From PFJX01 sp040751755 (GTDB lineage: Bacteria; Pseudomonadota; Gammaproteobacteria; Burkholderiales; Thiobacillaceae): 64,000 nucleotides of DNA. The stretch lies in assembly GCA_040751755.1 (NCBI GenBank), contig JBFMHC010000020.1, positions 124,001 to 188,000 on the forward strand, in the 5' to 3' direction. The first letter of the stretch is position 1. Each line of letters opens with the position of its first letter. The position numbers were made by a program, and so were the translations under genes. This document shows positions 23,366-31,745 of the stretch, piece after piece. Under the pieces are notes generated by a model. It had not been told where the DNA came from. It saw nothing but the letters and a program-made list of their open reading frames with translations, and did not search any database.

Positions 23366-25423
23366 TCACTTGATGCGCATGCCCGGTTGCGCGCCGGAGT
23401 CAGGTGAGAGCAGGAAGGGCCCGCCGCGCTCGTCCGAGGCGGCCAGCACCATGCCCTCGCTCATGCCGAACTTCATCTTGCGCGGTGCCAGGTTGGCCAC
23501 CATCACGGTCAGGCGCCCGACCAGGGTCTCCGGCGCATAGGCGGCCTTGATGCCGGCGAACACGGTGCGCGTCTCCGTGCCCAGGTCGAGGGTCAGCCTG
23601 AGCAGCTTGTCCGCGCCCTCCACGTGCTCGGCGTTGGCGATGCGCGCGACGCGCAGGTCGATCTTTGTGAAGTCGTCGATGGAGATGAAGGGCTCCCAGG
23701 GCGAGGCGACGGTCTCGGCCTGGGCCTCCTTCTGCTGATGTTCGGCGTGTTTGACGGGGGCGGGCTCGGGTGCGGGCGCCAGGGACTGCTTGTTCTCTTC
23801 CACCATGGCCTCGATTTTCTTCGGGTCGATGCGGGTCATCAGGTGCTGATAGGGGTTGATGGCGTGGCCGGTGAGCAGGCTGCCGGCATCCTCCCAGCGC
23901 ATGGGGGCGATGTTGAGGAAGGCCTCGACGTTCTCCGCCAGTTTCGGCAGCACCGGCTTCAGGTACAGGGCGAGCAGGCGGAAGGCATTCACCGCCACCG
24001 TGCAGACCTGGTGCAGTTCCGCGTCGAGGCCCTCCTGCTTGGCCATCTCCCAGGGCTTGTGCGTGTCCACGTACTGGTTCGCCAGGTCCGCCAGGGCCAT
24101 GATCTCGCGCAGGGCCTTGCTGAATTCGCGTGCCTCGTAGAGCTCGGCGATGTTGGCGGCGGCGGCCTGCATGGCGGGCAGCGGCGTCTCGCCGGCGATC
24201 TGGCCCAGGCGGCCTTCGAAACGCTTGCTGATGAAGCCGGCGGAACGGCTGGCGATGTTGACGAACTTGCCCACCAGGTCGGCGTTCACGCGCGCAGCGA
24301 AGTCCTCCAGGTTGAGGTCGATGTCCTCCAGCGTCGGCGAGAGCTTGGCGGCGTAGTAGTAGCGCAGCCACTCCGGGTTGAGGTGCTTGAGATAGCTGGT
24401 CGCGGTGATGAAGGTGCCGCGCGACTTCGACATCTTGGTGCCGTTGACCGTGAGGAAGCCGTGGCAGAACACGCCCGTGGGGGTGCGGAAGCCCGCGTGG
24501 TGCAGCTCCGCGGGCCAGAACAGGGCGTGGAAGTAGAGGATGTCCTTGCCGATGAAGTGGTACAGCTCGGCGGCGGAATCCGGCTTCCAGAAGGCGTCGA
24601 AGTCCAGGCCGTGCTTGTCGCAGTAGTTCTTGAAGCTGCCCATGTAGCCGATCGGCGCGTCGAGCCAGACGTAGAAATACTTGCCCGGCGCGTCGGGGAT
24701 CTCGAAGCCGAAGTAGGGCGAGTCGCGCGAGATGTCCCAATCGGAGAGGCCGCCCTCCAGCCACTCGTTCAGCTTGTTGCCGGCCTCCGCCTGCACGTGC
24801 GGCGGCACGATCCAGCCGCGCAGGAAGTCGGCGCAGCGCGGGTCGGAGAGCTTGAAGAAGTAGTGGTCGGACTGCCGCTTCACCGGCGTCGCCCCGGACA
24901 CCGCGGAGAACGGGTTGATCAGCTCGGTGGGCTGGTAGGCCGCGCCGCAGGCCTCGCAGGAGTCACCGTACTGGTCCTTGGCGTGGCACTTCGGGCACTC
25001 GCCCTTGATGAAGCGGTCCGGCAGGAACATCTCCTTCACCGGGTCGTAGAACTGCTCGATCGCGCGCACCTCGATCAGCCCCGCGTCGCGCAGGCGGGTG
25101 TAGATCAGGTTCGCGTATTCGCGCGTCTCCGGCGAGTTGGTGGAGTAGTAGTTGTCGAAGCCGACGTGGAAGCCGTCGAAGTCCGCCTTGTGCTCATGCC
25201 AGACGCGGTCGATCAACTGTTCCGGCGTGATCCCCTCCTTCTCCGCGCGCAGCATGATCGGCGTGCCGTGCGTGTCGTCCGCGCAGCAGTAGATGCAGGT
25301 GTGTCCGCGCATCTTCTGGAAGCGCACCCAGATGTCGGTCTGGATGTATTCGACCAGGTGGCCCAGGTGGATGGAACCGTTGGCGTAGGGCAGGGCGGAG
25401 GTGACGAGGATCTGGCGGGACAT
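23366..25423 (-). CDS. metG: methionyl-tRNA synthetase
   Basis: 685 aa class I aminoacyl-tRNA synthetase. HIGH motif HLGH (19-22) and KMSKS (329-333) are intact. A zinc knuckle has Cys142, 145, 155 and 158 (CPKCHAKDQYGDSCEAC). The anticodon-binding helical domain contains ANQYVDTHKPWEMAK. The C-terminal OB-fold tRNA-binding domain (about 575-685, DDFTKIDLRVARIANAEHVE) makes it the long, dimeric form. Start ATG 25423 (MSRQILVTSALPYANG) is canonical. A Pro/Ala/Gln linker precedes the C-terminal domain. Confidence 0.97.
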   Translation of the reverse strand: MSRQILVTSALPYANGSIHLGHLVEYIQTDIWVRFQKMRGHTCIYCCADDTHGTPIMLRAEKEGITPEQLIDRVWHEHKADFDGFHVGFDNYYSTNSPETREYANLIYTRLRDAGLIEVRAIEQFYDPVKEMFLPDRFIKGECPKCHAKDQYGDSCEACGAAYQPTELINPFSAVSGATPVKRQSDHYFFKLSDPRCADFLRGWIVPPHVQAEAGNKLNEWLEGGLSDWDISRDSPYFGFEIPDAPGKYFYVWLDAPIGYMGSFKNYCDKHGLDFDAFWKPDSAAELYHFIGKDILYFHALFWPAELHHAGFRTPTGVFCHGFLTVNGTKMSKSRGTFITATSYLKHLNPEWLRYYYAAKLSPTLEDIDLNLEDFAARVNADLVGKFVNIASRSAGFISKRFEGRLGQIAGETPLPAMQAAAANIAELYEAREFSKALREIMALADLANQYVDTHKPWEMAKQEGLDAELHQVCTVAVNAFRLLALYLKPVLPKLAENVEAFLNIAPMRWEDAGSLLTGHAINPYQHLMTRIDPKKIEAMVEENKQSLAPAPEPAPVKHAEHQQKEAQAETVASPWEPFISIDDFTKIDLRVARIANAEHVEGADKLLRLTLDLGTETRTVFAGIKAAYAPETLVGRLTVMVANLAPRKMKFGMSEGMVLAASDERGGPFLLSPDSGAQPGMRIK

Positions 25424-25647
25424 GGGGTGGGCGGGTTATCTGAACTGCCGCGATTTTAGCCGGCCCGCGCGGTCGAGCAGAAACGGCATGGCACATTTTG
25501 CAACTGGCCTGGATGCGGCCAGGGACGGGATAATGGTGTCGGTGGCACGGAGGCATATCAGGGATGGCCCGCAGGCCATTGATTTTTCGAGGGCATCCTC
25601 CGTTGCCCAAATCCTCACAAACAGGTTTGCAATTCACGAGTAATGCA

Positions 25648-26127
25648 ATGAAAGAAAAGGGAAAAGCCTCCATTCTTCTGGTCTGCATGGGCAACATTTG
25701 CCGCTCGCCCACCGCCGAGGGCGTGCTGCGCGACAAGCTGGAGGCGGAGGGCCTGCTGGAGCGGGTGCGACTGGATTCCGCGGGGACGCACGACTACCAC
25801 GTGGGCAAGGCGCCGGACGGGCGTGCGCAGGAGGCGGCGGGGCGGCGGGGCTACGATCTGTCGGCGCTGCGTGCCCGGCAGGTGGCGCTGCGGGACTTCG
25901 AGGAGTTCGACTACATCCTCGCCATGGACCAGGACAACTACCAGTCCCTGATGCGCGTCTGCCCGGAGCCGCAGCGACACAAGGTGCGCCTGTTCCTGAG
26001 CTTCAGCAGGCGGTTCGCCGACCAGGAGGTGCCGGACCCCTACTATGGCGGACGCCAGGGTTTCGACCTGGTGCTGGACATGGTGGAGGACGCAGCGGAG
26101 GGGCTGATCGCCACGCTCAGGGACTGA
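25648..26127 (+). CDS. low-molecular-weight protein tyrosine phosphatase
   Basis: 159 aa from ATG 25648. The P-loop C-x5-R is CMGNICRS (about 13-20) and the general-acid loop is DPYYGG (about 132). Fold residues between, such as DSAGTHDYHVGKAPDGRA, are canonical, so the enzyme is expected to be active. No tyrosine kinase or capsule gene lies nearby, and its substrate cannot be named. Length is typical. A shared bidirectional terminator separates it from rne. Confidence 0.92.
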   Translation: MKEKGKASILLVCMGNICRSPTAEGVLRDKLEAEGLLERVRLDSAGTHDYHVGKAPDGRAQEAAGRRGYDLSALRARQVALRDFEEFDYILAMDQDNYQSLMRVCPEPQRHKVRLFLSFSRRFADQEVPDPYYGGRQGFDLVLDMVEDAAEGLIATLRD

Positions 26128-26150
26128 GCTTCGCGACCACCGCAAAAGAA

Positions 26151-26176
26151 AAAAGCCGGCGCGAGCCGGCTTTTTT
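26151..26176. terminator. bidirectional Rho-independent terminator
   Basis: AAAAGCCGGC (26151-26160), loop GCGA, GCCGGCTTTT (26165-26174) with flanking A and T runs. It can end both the phosphatase gene on the plus strand and rne on the minus strand. Confidence 0.93.
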
Positions 26177-26195
26177 CATGGGGCCGCCGGGCCGA

Positions 26196-28898
26196 TCAGG
26201 GGGCCACGGTCTCGTCGCTGTGCTTGGTCTCCACCATCACCAGCGGCTCGCTGGCGGTGGGCGATTCCACCTTGGGACGGGCGCGGCGGCGGGGGTTGGA
26301 GGGGGGGGCCCACTCGGCGGGTTGCTCGGGCAACTGCTCGGCGGCGCTGCCGGCATGGGTCTCCACCATCACCAGCGGCTCGGCGGGCGCGCCTTCCTCG
26401 CCACGCGGACGGCGGTTGCGGCGACGGCGACCGCCGCCTTCGCGAGGTGCGCCTTCCTCGGTCTCGCCGGCCTCGGTGGCGCTTACATGGGTTTCCACCA
26501 GTTGCAGGCCCGCGGTGCCGAGGTCGATGGGCTCGGTTGCGGCAGGGGCCTCCGGCACCACCGCCTCGGCGGCGGGTGCAACGGTCTCTTCGGCGACGGG
26601 CTCGGCCTGGACCGCTTCCAGCTTGACGACCACAGGGGGGATCTCGGCCGGGGCGGGTTGCTGCTCGGGCTCGGCGGCGCTCGCGGTGGGAGCTTCGGCG
26701 ATCTGCTCGCCGGCGGCCATCTCCTCGGCCTGCTCGGGGGCACCCTCGCCACGACCTTCGCCACGGCGGCCGCGTCCGCCGCGACGGCCGCGGCGGCCAC
26801 GGCCTTCGCGCTCCTCGCCCGTGGCTTCGGCCTCGGGGCGGATGACGTCGAGTTCGGTCTCTTGCGGCTCGACGCGCTCAGGGCGCTCGGCGCGTTCCCT
26901 CTCCGGACGCTCAGGCCGTTCGCGGCGCTGGCGTTCCGGACGTTCGCCGCGGGCCTCCTGGCGCTCGCCACGCTCACGGCGTTCGCCACGTGCTTCCTGG
27001 CGTTCGCCGCGCTCGCCGCGTGCCTCTTGGCGCTCGCCACGCTCGCGGCGTTCGCCGCCTTCGCCGCGCGGGCCGCGCTCGCGACGCTCGCCGCGTTCAC
27101 CACGCTCGCCACGACCACGCCGCGCCTCGCGTTCCGGGCGCGCCTCGGCCTTGGTCTCGGCGGGCTTGGCCGCTTCGGCTTCTTCCACGTTCATGCCGCG
27201 CAGCCAGCCGACAATGCGGCCGAACAGCCCGGGCTTGACGGCCGCCTGGGGGGCGGCGGGCTGCGGTGCGGCCGGGGCGGGCGCCGGGGCCGGCTGGGCG
27301 GGGGTTACCCCCTGCACCACGGGTTGCGCGCGTTCCGGCTTGGCGGCGCCGCCGGCCTTGGCGACGGCCTCTTCCTCAGCGGGCTTCTCCACCATCCTGT
27401 AGCTGGGCGCGGACAGGTCGGCCTGGTTGAGCTGGTCGTGACGCAGGCGGGTGAGGGTATAGCGCGGGGTCTCGAAGTGCAGGTTGGGGATGAGGATGAC
27501 CTCGACGCGGTGGCGCGCCTCGATGGAGAGGATGTCGTGGCGCTTCTCGTTGAGCAGGAAGGTGGCGACGTCGACCGGCAGCTGCAGGTGGATGGCACCG
27601 GTGCCTTCCTTCATCGCCTCTTCCTGCATCATGCGCAGCAGGTGCAGGGCGAAGGACTCGGTGCTGCGCACGTGGCCGGTGCCGGCGCAGCGCGGGCAGG
27701 TGATGTAGCTGGTCTCGCCGAGCGAGGGCTGCAGGCGCTGGCGCGACAGCTCCAGCAGGCCGAAGCGGGAGATCTTGCCGGTCTGCACGCGGGCGCGGTC
27801 GTGCTTGAGCGCGTCACGCAGGCGATCCTCGACCTCGCGCTGGTTGCGCTGGCTTTCCATGTCGATGAAGTCGATCACCACCAGGCCGCCCAGGTCGCGC
27901 AGGCGCAGCTGGCGCGCGACTTCCTCGGCGGCTTCCAGGTTGGTATTGAAGGCGGTCTGCTCGATGTCGCCGCCCTTGGTGGCCTGCGCGGAGTTGACGT
28001 CGATGGAGACCAGGGCCTCGGTGTGGTCGATGACGATGGCGCCGCCTGAGGGCAGGGTGACGGTGCGCGAATAGGCGCTCTCGATCTGGTGTTCGATCTG
28101 GAAGCGCGAGAACAGCGGCACCGGGTCCGTGTACAGCTTGACCTTGTTGACGTTGGGCGGCATCACGTGGGCCATGAACTGCTTGGCCTGCTCGCAGATG
28201 TTCGGCTCGTCGATCAGCAGTTCGCCGATGTCCGGGGTGAAGTAGTCGCGGATGGCGCGGATCACCAGGCTGGATTCCTGGTAGATCAGGAAGGCGCCTT
28301 TCTGGCCCTGGGCGGCGCCGTCGATGGCGGTCCACAACTGCAGCAGGTAGTTCAAGTCCCACTGCAGTTCCTCGACGCTGCGGCCGATGCCGGCGGTGCG
28401 GCCGATCAGGCTCATGCCGCCGGGCACTTCCAGCTGCGACAAGGCGTCGCGCAGCTCGTTGCGATCCTCGCCCTCGATACGGCGTGAGACGCCGCCACCG
28501 CGCGGATTGTTGGGCATGAGCACCAGGTAGCGGCCGGCCAGGCTGATGAAGTTGGTGAGGGCCGCGCCCTTGTTGCCGCGCTCGTCCTTTTCCACCTGGA
28601 CGACCAGTTCCAGGCCTTCCTTGAGGTGGTCCTGGATCTTGCCGCGACCGACGTCCGCGCCACCCAGGGCGGCACGGGAGATCTCCTTGAACGGCAGGAA
28701 GCCGTGGCGCTCGGCGCCGTAGTTGACGAAGCAGGCTTCGAGGGAGGGTTCGACGCGCGTGACAACGGCCTTGTAGATGTTGCCCTTGCGCTGTTCCTTG
28801 GTGGCGGATTCGATGTCGAGGTCGATCAGTTTCTGACCGTCGACAATGGCGACGCGGAGCTCCTCCGCCTGCGTCGCGTTGAACAACATACGTTTCAT
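26196..28898 (-). CDS. rne: ribonuclease E
   Basis: 900 aa endoribonuclease, core of the RNA degradosome and processor of rRNA, tRNA and mRNA. The N-terminal half is typical RNase E/G: MKRMLFNATQAEELRVAIVD, S1 domain (about 38-120), 5'-sensor region, catalytic Asp in VSIDVNSAQATKG and GGLVVIDFIDM, and a zinc link CPRCAGTG. The C-terminal half (from about 530) is low complexity: an amphipathic FGRIVGWLRG segment suggesting membrane attachment, an Arg/Glu-rich RNA-binding stretch, and an acidic/Pro-Ala tail with three L-V/M-x-V-E-T motifs. It is divergent from rluC, as in E. coli. Confidence 0.96.
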   Translation of the reverse strand: MKRMLFNATQAEELRVAIVDGQKLIDLDIESATKEQRKGNIYKAVVTRVEPSLEACFVNYGAERHGFLPFKEISRAALGGADVGRGKIQDHLKEGLELVVQVEKDERGNKGAALTNFISLAGRYLVLMPNNPRGGGVSRRIEGEDRNELRDALSQLEVPGGMSLIGRTAGIGRSVEELQWDLNYLLQLWTAIDGAAQGQKGAFLIYQESSLVIRAIRDYFTPDIGELLIDEPNICEQAKQFMAHVMPPNVNKVKLYTDPVPLFSRFQIEHQIESAYSRTVTLPSGGAIVIDHTEALVSIDVNSAQATKGGDIEQTAFNTNLEAAEEVARQLRLRDLGGLVVIDFIDMESQRNQREVEDRLRDALKHDRARVQTGKISRFGLLELSRQRLQPSLGETSYITCPRCAGTGHVRSTESFALHLLRMMQEEAMKEGTGAIHLQLPVDVATFLLNEKRHDILSIEARHRVEVILIPNLHFETPRYTLTRLRHDQLNQADLSAPSYRMVEKPAEEEAVAKAGGAAKPERAQPVVQGVTPAQPAPAPAPAAPQPAAPQAAVKPGLFGRIVGWLRGMNVEEAEAAKPAETKAEARPEREARRGRGERGERGERRERGPRGEGGERRERGERQEARGERGERQEARGERRERGERQEARGERPERQRRERPERPERERAERPERVEPQETELDVIRPEAEATGEEREGRGRRGRRGGRGRRGEGRGEGAPEQAEEMAAGEQIAEAPTASAAEPEQQPAPAEIPPVVVKLEAVQAEPVAEETVAPAAEAVVPEAPAATEPIDLGTAGLQLVETHVSATEAGETEEGAPREGGGRRRRNRRPRGEEGAPAEPLVMVETHAGSAAEQLPEQPAEWAPPSNPRRRARPKVESPTASEPLVMVETKHSDETVAP

Positions 28899-29300
28899 TT
28901 TTTACCCCAGCGCTTCCCGCGCCCCGGGGATAAACCCGCGCCGCCGGCTAAGGCGGCAGCGATGCGAGCAGGGGATCAGGCGGCTAGTTTGTTCTTGTCG
29001 CTGAGCGGCTGGTGCATGGTTGTGGTTTATCGTTTCTACCCGCCGGCATTCCGGCGGATGTCTTGTCCGGGTTCGGGTCACGCAAACTGTGCGTTACCAT
29101 CGCTGCTTTGCTTCGGGTGGTCAGGCCTCTGGGGTTCGGCTCGGCCGCGCCGATTCACAATCAAGGCGCGGTGTGCGGAACGAGGGGGCGGGCTGCCCGA
29201 AAGCGGCCGGTGAGCGGGACGACCGGCACCCAACTCGGTGCGCGGGCAGGATCTTCAACGCCCCTGTTGCACCAATTTTGAGCTGCCCGAGTATAAGCGA
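28899..29300. promoter_or_regulatory. 402-base divergent leader region between rne and the pseudouridine synthase
   Basis: No gene was seen here. RNase E leaders are usually long because the enzyme cleaves its own 5' UTR, and this space fits that. It contains several hairpins, including CCGCCGG (29040-29046) with CCGGCGG (29051-29057), and GC-rich palindromes near 28916-28955 just upstream of the rne start. No convincing -35/-10 pair could be fixed on either strand by eye. Confidence 0.5.
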
Positions 29301-30251
29301 ATGCAATCGAACGGCAAAGCCGCTGTCACAAAAGAGATCATCGGCCCGGAACGGGCCGGCCAGCGCCTGGACAACTTCCTGTTCCGGCACCTCAAGGGCG
29401 TGCCGAAGAGCCGTGTCTACCGCATGTTGCGGGATGGCGAGGTGCGGGTCTCCGGGCGCCGTGCCAAACCGGAATACAAGCTGGTGGAAGGCGACGTGAT
29501 ACGCATCCCGCCGGTGCGGATGGCTGAGCGCGAGCCGGAGCAGGCCCCGGGCACCCTCGAATATTCCCTGCTGGACCGGGTGATCTACCGCGACGACGCG
29601 ATCCTGGTGATCGACAAGCCCTCCGGCCAGGCGGTGCACGGCGGCAGCGGTGTCAGCCTGGGGGTGATCGAGCAGCTGCGCCTGGAGCTGCCGCAGGCGC
29701 GTTACCTGGAGCTGGCGCACCGGCTCGACAAGGAGACCTCGGGGGTGCTGGTCCTGGCGCTGAAGCGTTCCGCGCTGGTGGAGCTGCACCGCATGCTGCG
29801 CGCGGGGGAGATGAACAAGCGCTACCTCGCCCTGGCGAGCGGCAAGTGGCGCGACGCCCTGCGGCACGTGAAATTGCCCCTGCAGCGCTATCTGAACGAG
29901 GACGGTGAGCGGCGGGTCGCGGTCGACGACGAGGGGCAGCGCGCCCACACGATCTTCCGCCTGGTGCGGCGTTTCGCCGACTTCAGCCTGCTGGAGGCGG
30001 AACTGAAGACCGGGCGCACGCACCAGATCCGTGTCCACCTGGCCGCGCTCGGACACGCCATTGCCGGCGACGACAAGTACGGCGATGCCGAGCTCAACCG
30101 GACACTAAAGAGACAGGGGCTGAAGCGCATGTTCCTGCACGCCGCACGCCTGGAGTTCGCCCACCCGCTGACGCGCGAGCCCTTGGTTTTGGAAGCTCCG
30201 TTGTCAGCTGACCTGGAGGACTTCTTGGCGCGGCTGCCGGTGCCGGGCTAA
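29301..30251 (+). CDS. rluC: 23S rRNA pseudouridine synthase RluC-type
   Basis: 316 aa from ATG 29301. An N-terminal S4 RNA-binding domain (about 18-75, RLDNFLFRHLKGVPKSRVYR) precedes the RluA-family catalytic domain with the signature HRLDKETSGVLVLAL containing the catalytic Asp (about 145). Downstream, TGRTHQIRVHLAALGHAIAG and the C-terminal FLHAARLEFAHP are typical. RluC modifies U955, U2504 and U2580 in E. coli 23S rRNA; the divergent position next to rne supports RluC rather than RluD or RluA. It ends before REP-like copy 2. Confidence 0.92.
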   Translation: MQSNGKAAVTKEIIGPERAGQRLDNFLFRHLKGVPKSRVYRMLRDGEVRVSGRRAKPEYKLVEGDVIRIPPVRMAEREPEQAPGTLEYSLLDRVIYRDDAILVIDKPSGQAVHGGSGVSLGVIEQLRLELPQARYLELAHRLDKETSGVLVLALKRSALVELHRMLRAGEMNKRYLALASGKWRDALRHVKLPLQRYLNEDGERRVAVDDEGQRAHTIFRLVRRFADFSLLEAELKTGRTHQIRVHLAALGHAIAGDDKYGDAELNRTLKRQGLKRMFLHAARLEFAHPLTREPLVLEAPLSADLEDFLARLPVPG

Positions 30252-30266
30252 ATCCGCTGGGTGCAT

Positions 30267-30319
30267 GGCGACCTGTCCGGTCGCCACCCTCTCCCCAACC
30301 CTCCCCCGGTGGGGGAGGG
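30267..30319. repeat. REP-like palindromic element, copy 2
   Basis: Inverse-orientation copy of the element at 16485-16537: GGCGACC (30267-30273) with GGTCGCC (30279-30285), spacer ACCCTCTCCCCAA, then CCCTCCCCC (30299-30307) with GGGGGAGGG (30311-30319). Same total length of 53 bases. Loop and spacer bases differ slightly, while the stems stay complementary. It lies between the convergent ends of rluC and serS. Confidence 0.8.
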
Positions 30320-30388
30320 GGCATTTTCCTCTTCTACAGGGAGAAGAGCAGGTGGAGTGGCCGGGCGAACCCCGGCAAGGCTGCTTGC

Positions 30389-31675
30389 TTAACGTGCGGA
30401 ATCGATGCGGGTCTTGCCGCCCATGTAGCGTTGCAGCACGGCGGGGATGTCCACGCCGCCGTCCTCGCGCTGGTAGTTCTCCAGCACCGCGACCAGGCAG
30501 CGTCCCACCGCCAGGCCGGAGCCGTTGAGGGTGTGGATCAGCTCCGGCTTGCCCGCCTTGCCGTCCTTCTCGGTGCGGAAGCGCGCCTGCATGCGGCGTG
30601 CCTGGAAGGCCTCGAAGTTGGAGCAGGAGGAGATCTCGCGGTAGGTGTCCTGGCCCGGCAGCCACACCTCCAGATCGTAGGTCTTGGCGCTGGAGAAGCC
30701 GAGGTCGCCGGTGCACAGGGCGACCACGCGGTAGGGCAGGTTGAGGCCGCGCAGGATCGCCTCGGCGTGGCCGATGAGTTCCTCCAGGGCGGCGTAGGAG
30801 TCCTCGGGGCGCACCATCTGCACCAGCTCCACCTTGTCGAACTGGTGCTGGCGCACCATGCCGCGCGTGTCCTTGCCGTAGGAACCGGCCTCGGAACGGA
30901 AGCAGGGGGTGTGGGCGACCAGCTTGATGGGCAGGTTCTCCGCCGGGATGATCTCGTCGCGAACGATGTTGGTGACCGGCACCTCGGCGGTGGGGATGAG
31001 GTACATGCCGTTGGAGAGCTTGAACAGGTCCTCCTCGAACTTCGGCAGCTGGCCGGTGCCGCGCAGCGAGTCGGCGTTGACCAGGTAGGGGACGTAGACC
31101 TCCTCGTAGCCGTGCTCCTGGGTGTGGGTGTCGAGCATGTACTGCACCAGGGCGCGGTGCAGGCGCGCCAGGTCGCCGCGCATCAGCACGAAGCGGCTGC
31201 TGGCGATCTTCACGGCGGTGGGGAAGTCGAGCAGGTCGAGGTCCTCGCCGATCGCCACGTGGTCGCGCGCCGGCAGGGGGAAGACGCGCGGCTCGCCGAC
31301 CACGCGCACGACGGCGTTGTCCGCCTCGCTCCTGCCCACCGGCACGCTCTCGTGCGGCAGGTTGGGCACGCTCATGAGCAGCGCGGAGAGCTCGTCCTGA
31401 ATGCCGGCGAGGCGTTCCTCGGAGGCCTTGAGGGCGTCGCCCAGGCCGCCCACCTCCGCCATCAGCGCGCTGGCGTCCTCGCCCTTGCCCTTGGCCATGC
31501 CGATCTGCTTGGACAGCTGGTTGCGCCGGGCCTGCAGGTCCTGGGTCTGGGTCTGGATGGCCTTGCGCTCGGCCTCCAGGGCCTCGATGCGCGGGGTGTC
31601 GAGGGTGACGCCGCGGCTGGCGAGGCGCTGCGCGACGGCGTGGAGGTCTTTGCGGATGAGCTGGATGTCGAGCAT
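30389..31675 (-). CDS. serS: seryl-tRNA synthetase
   Basis: 428 aa class II synthetase from ATG 31675 (MLDIQLIRKDLHAVAQRL). The N-terminal antiparallel coiled coil (about 25-105) binds the long arm of tRNA-Ser. The catalytic core shows motif 2 (TPCFRSEAGSYGKDTRGMVR) and motif 3 (LNGSGLAVGRCLVAVLENYQ), with the usual LIPTAEVPVTN. Length is normal. It is transcribed alone on the minus strand; 70 bases separate it from the histidine kinase. Confidence 0.97.
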   Translation of the reverse strand: MLDIQLIRKDLHAVAQRLASRGVTLDTPRIEALEAERKAIQTQTQDLQARRNQLSKQIGMAKGKGEDASALMAEVGGLGDALKASEERLAGIQDELSALLMSVPNLPHESVPVGRSEADNAVVRVVGEPRVFPLPARDHVAIGEDLDLLDFPTAVKIASSRFVLMRGDLARLHRALVQYMLDTHTQEHGYEEVYVPYLVNADSLRGTGQLPKFEEDLFKLSNGMYLIPTAEVPVTNIVRDEIIPAENLPIKLVAHTPCFRSEAGSYGKDTRGMVRQHQFDKVELVQMVRPEDSYAALEELIGHAEAILRGLNLPYRVVALCTGDLGFSSAKTYDLEVWLPGQDTYREISSCSNFEAFQARRMQARFRTEKDGKAGKPELIHTLNGSGLAVGRCLVAVLENYQREDGGVDIPAVLQRYMGGKTRIDSAR

Positions 31676-31745
31676 GGGACGGGCGGTGTCGGAAAAGCCC
31701 GCATTCTAACGGTCCTGCGCCAGCGCGGGCACGCGGATGGCGCGT

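Noticed and set aside
25498..25534. Promoter TTGCAA ... GATAAT before the tyrosine phosphatase gene
   Set aside because: The spacer is 25 bases, too long for a sigma-70 promoter.
25698..28049. 783-codon plus-strand frame across the phosphatase and rne
   Set aside because: Crosses a terminator and two genes and has Ala/Phe/Leu low-complexity from the reverse complement of the RNase E Arg/Glu-rich tail.
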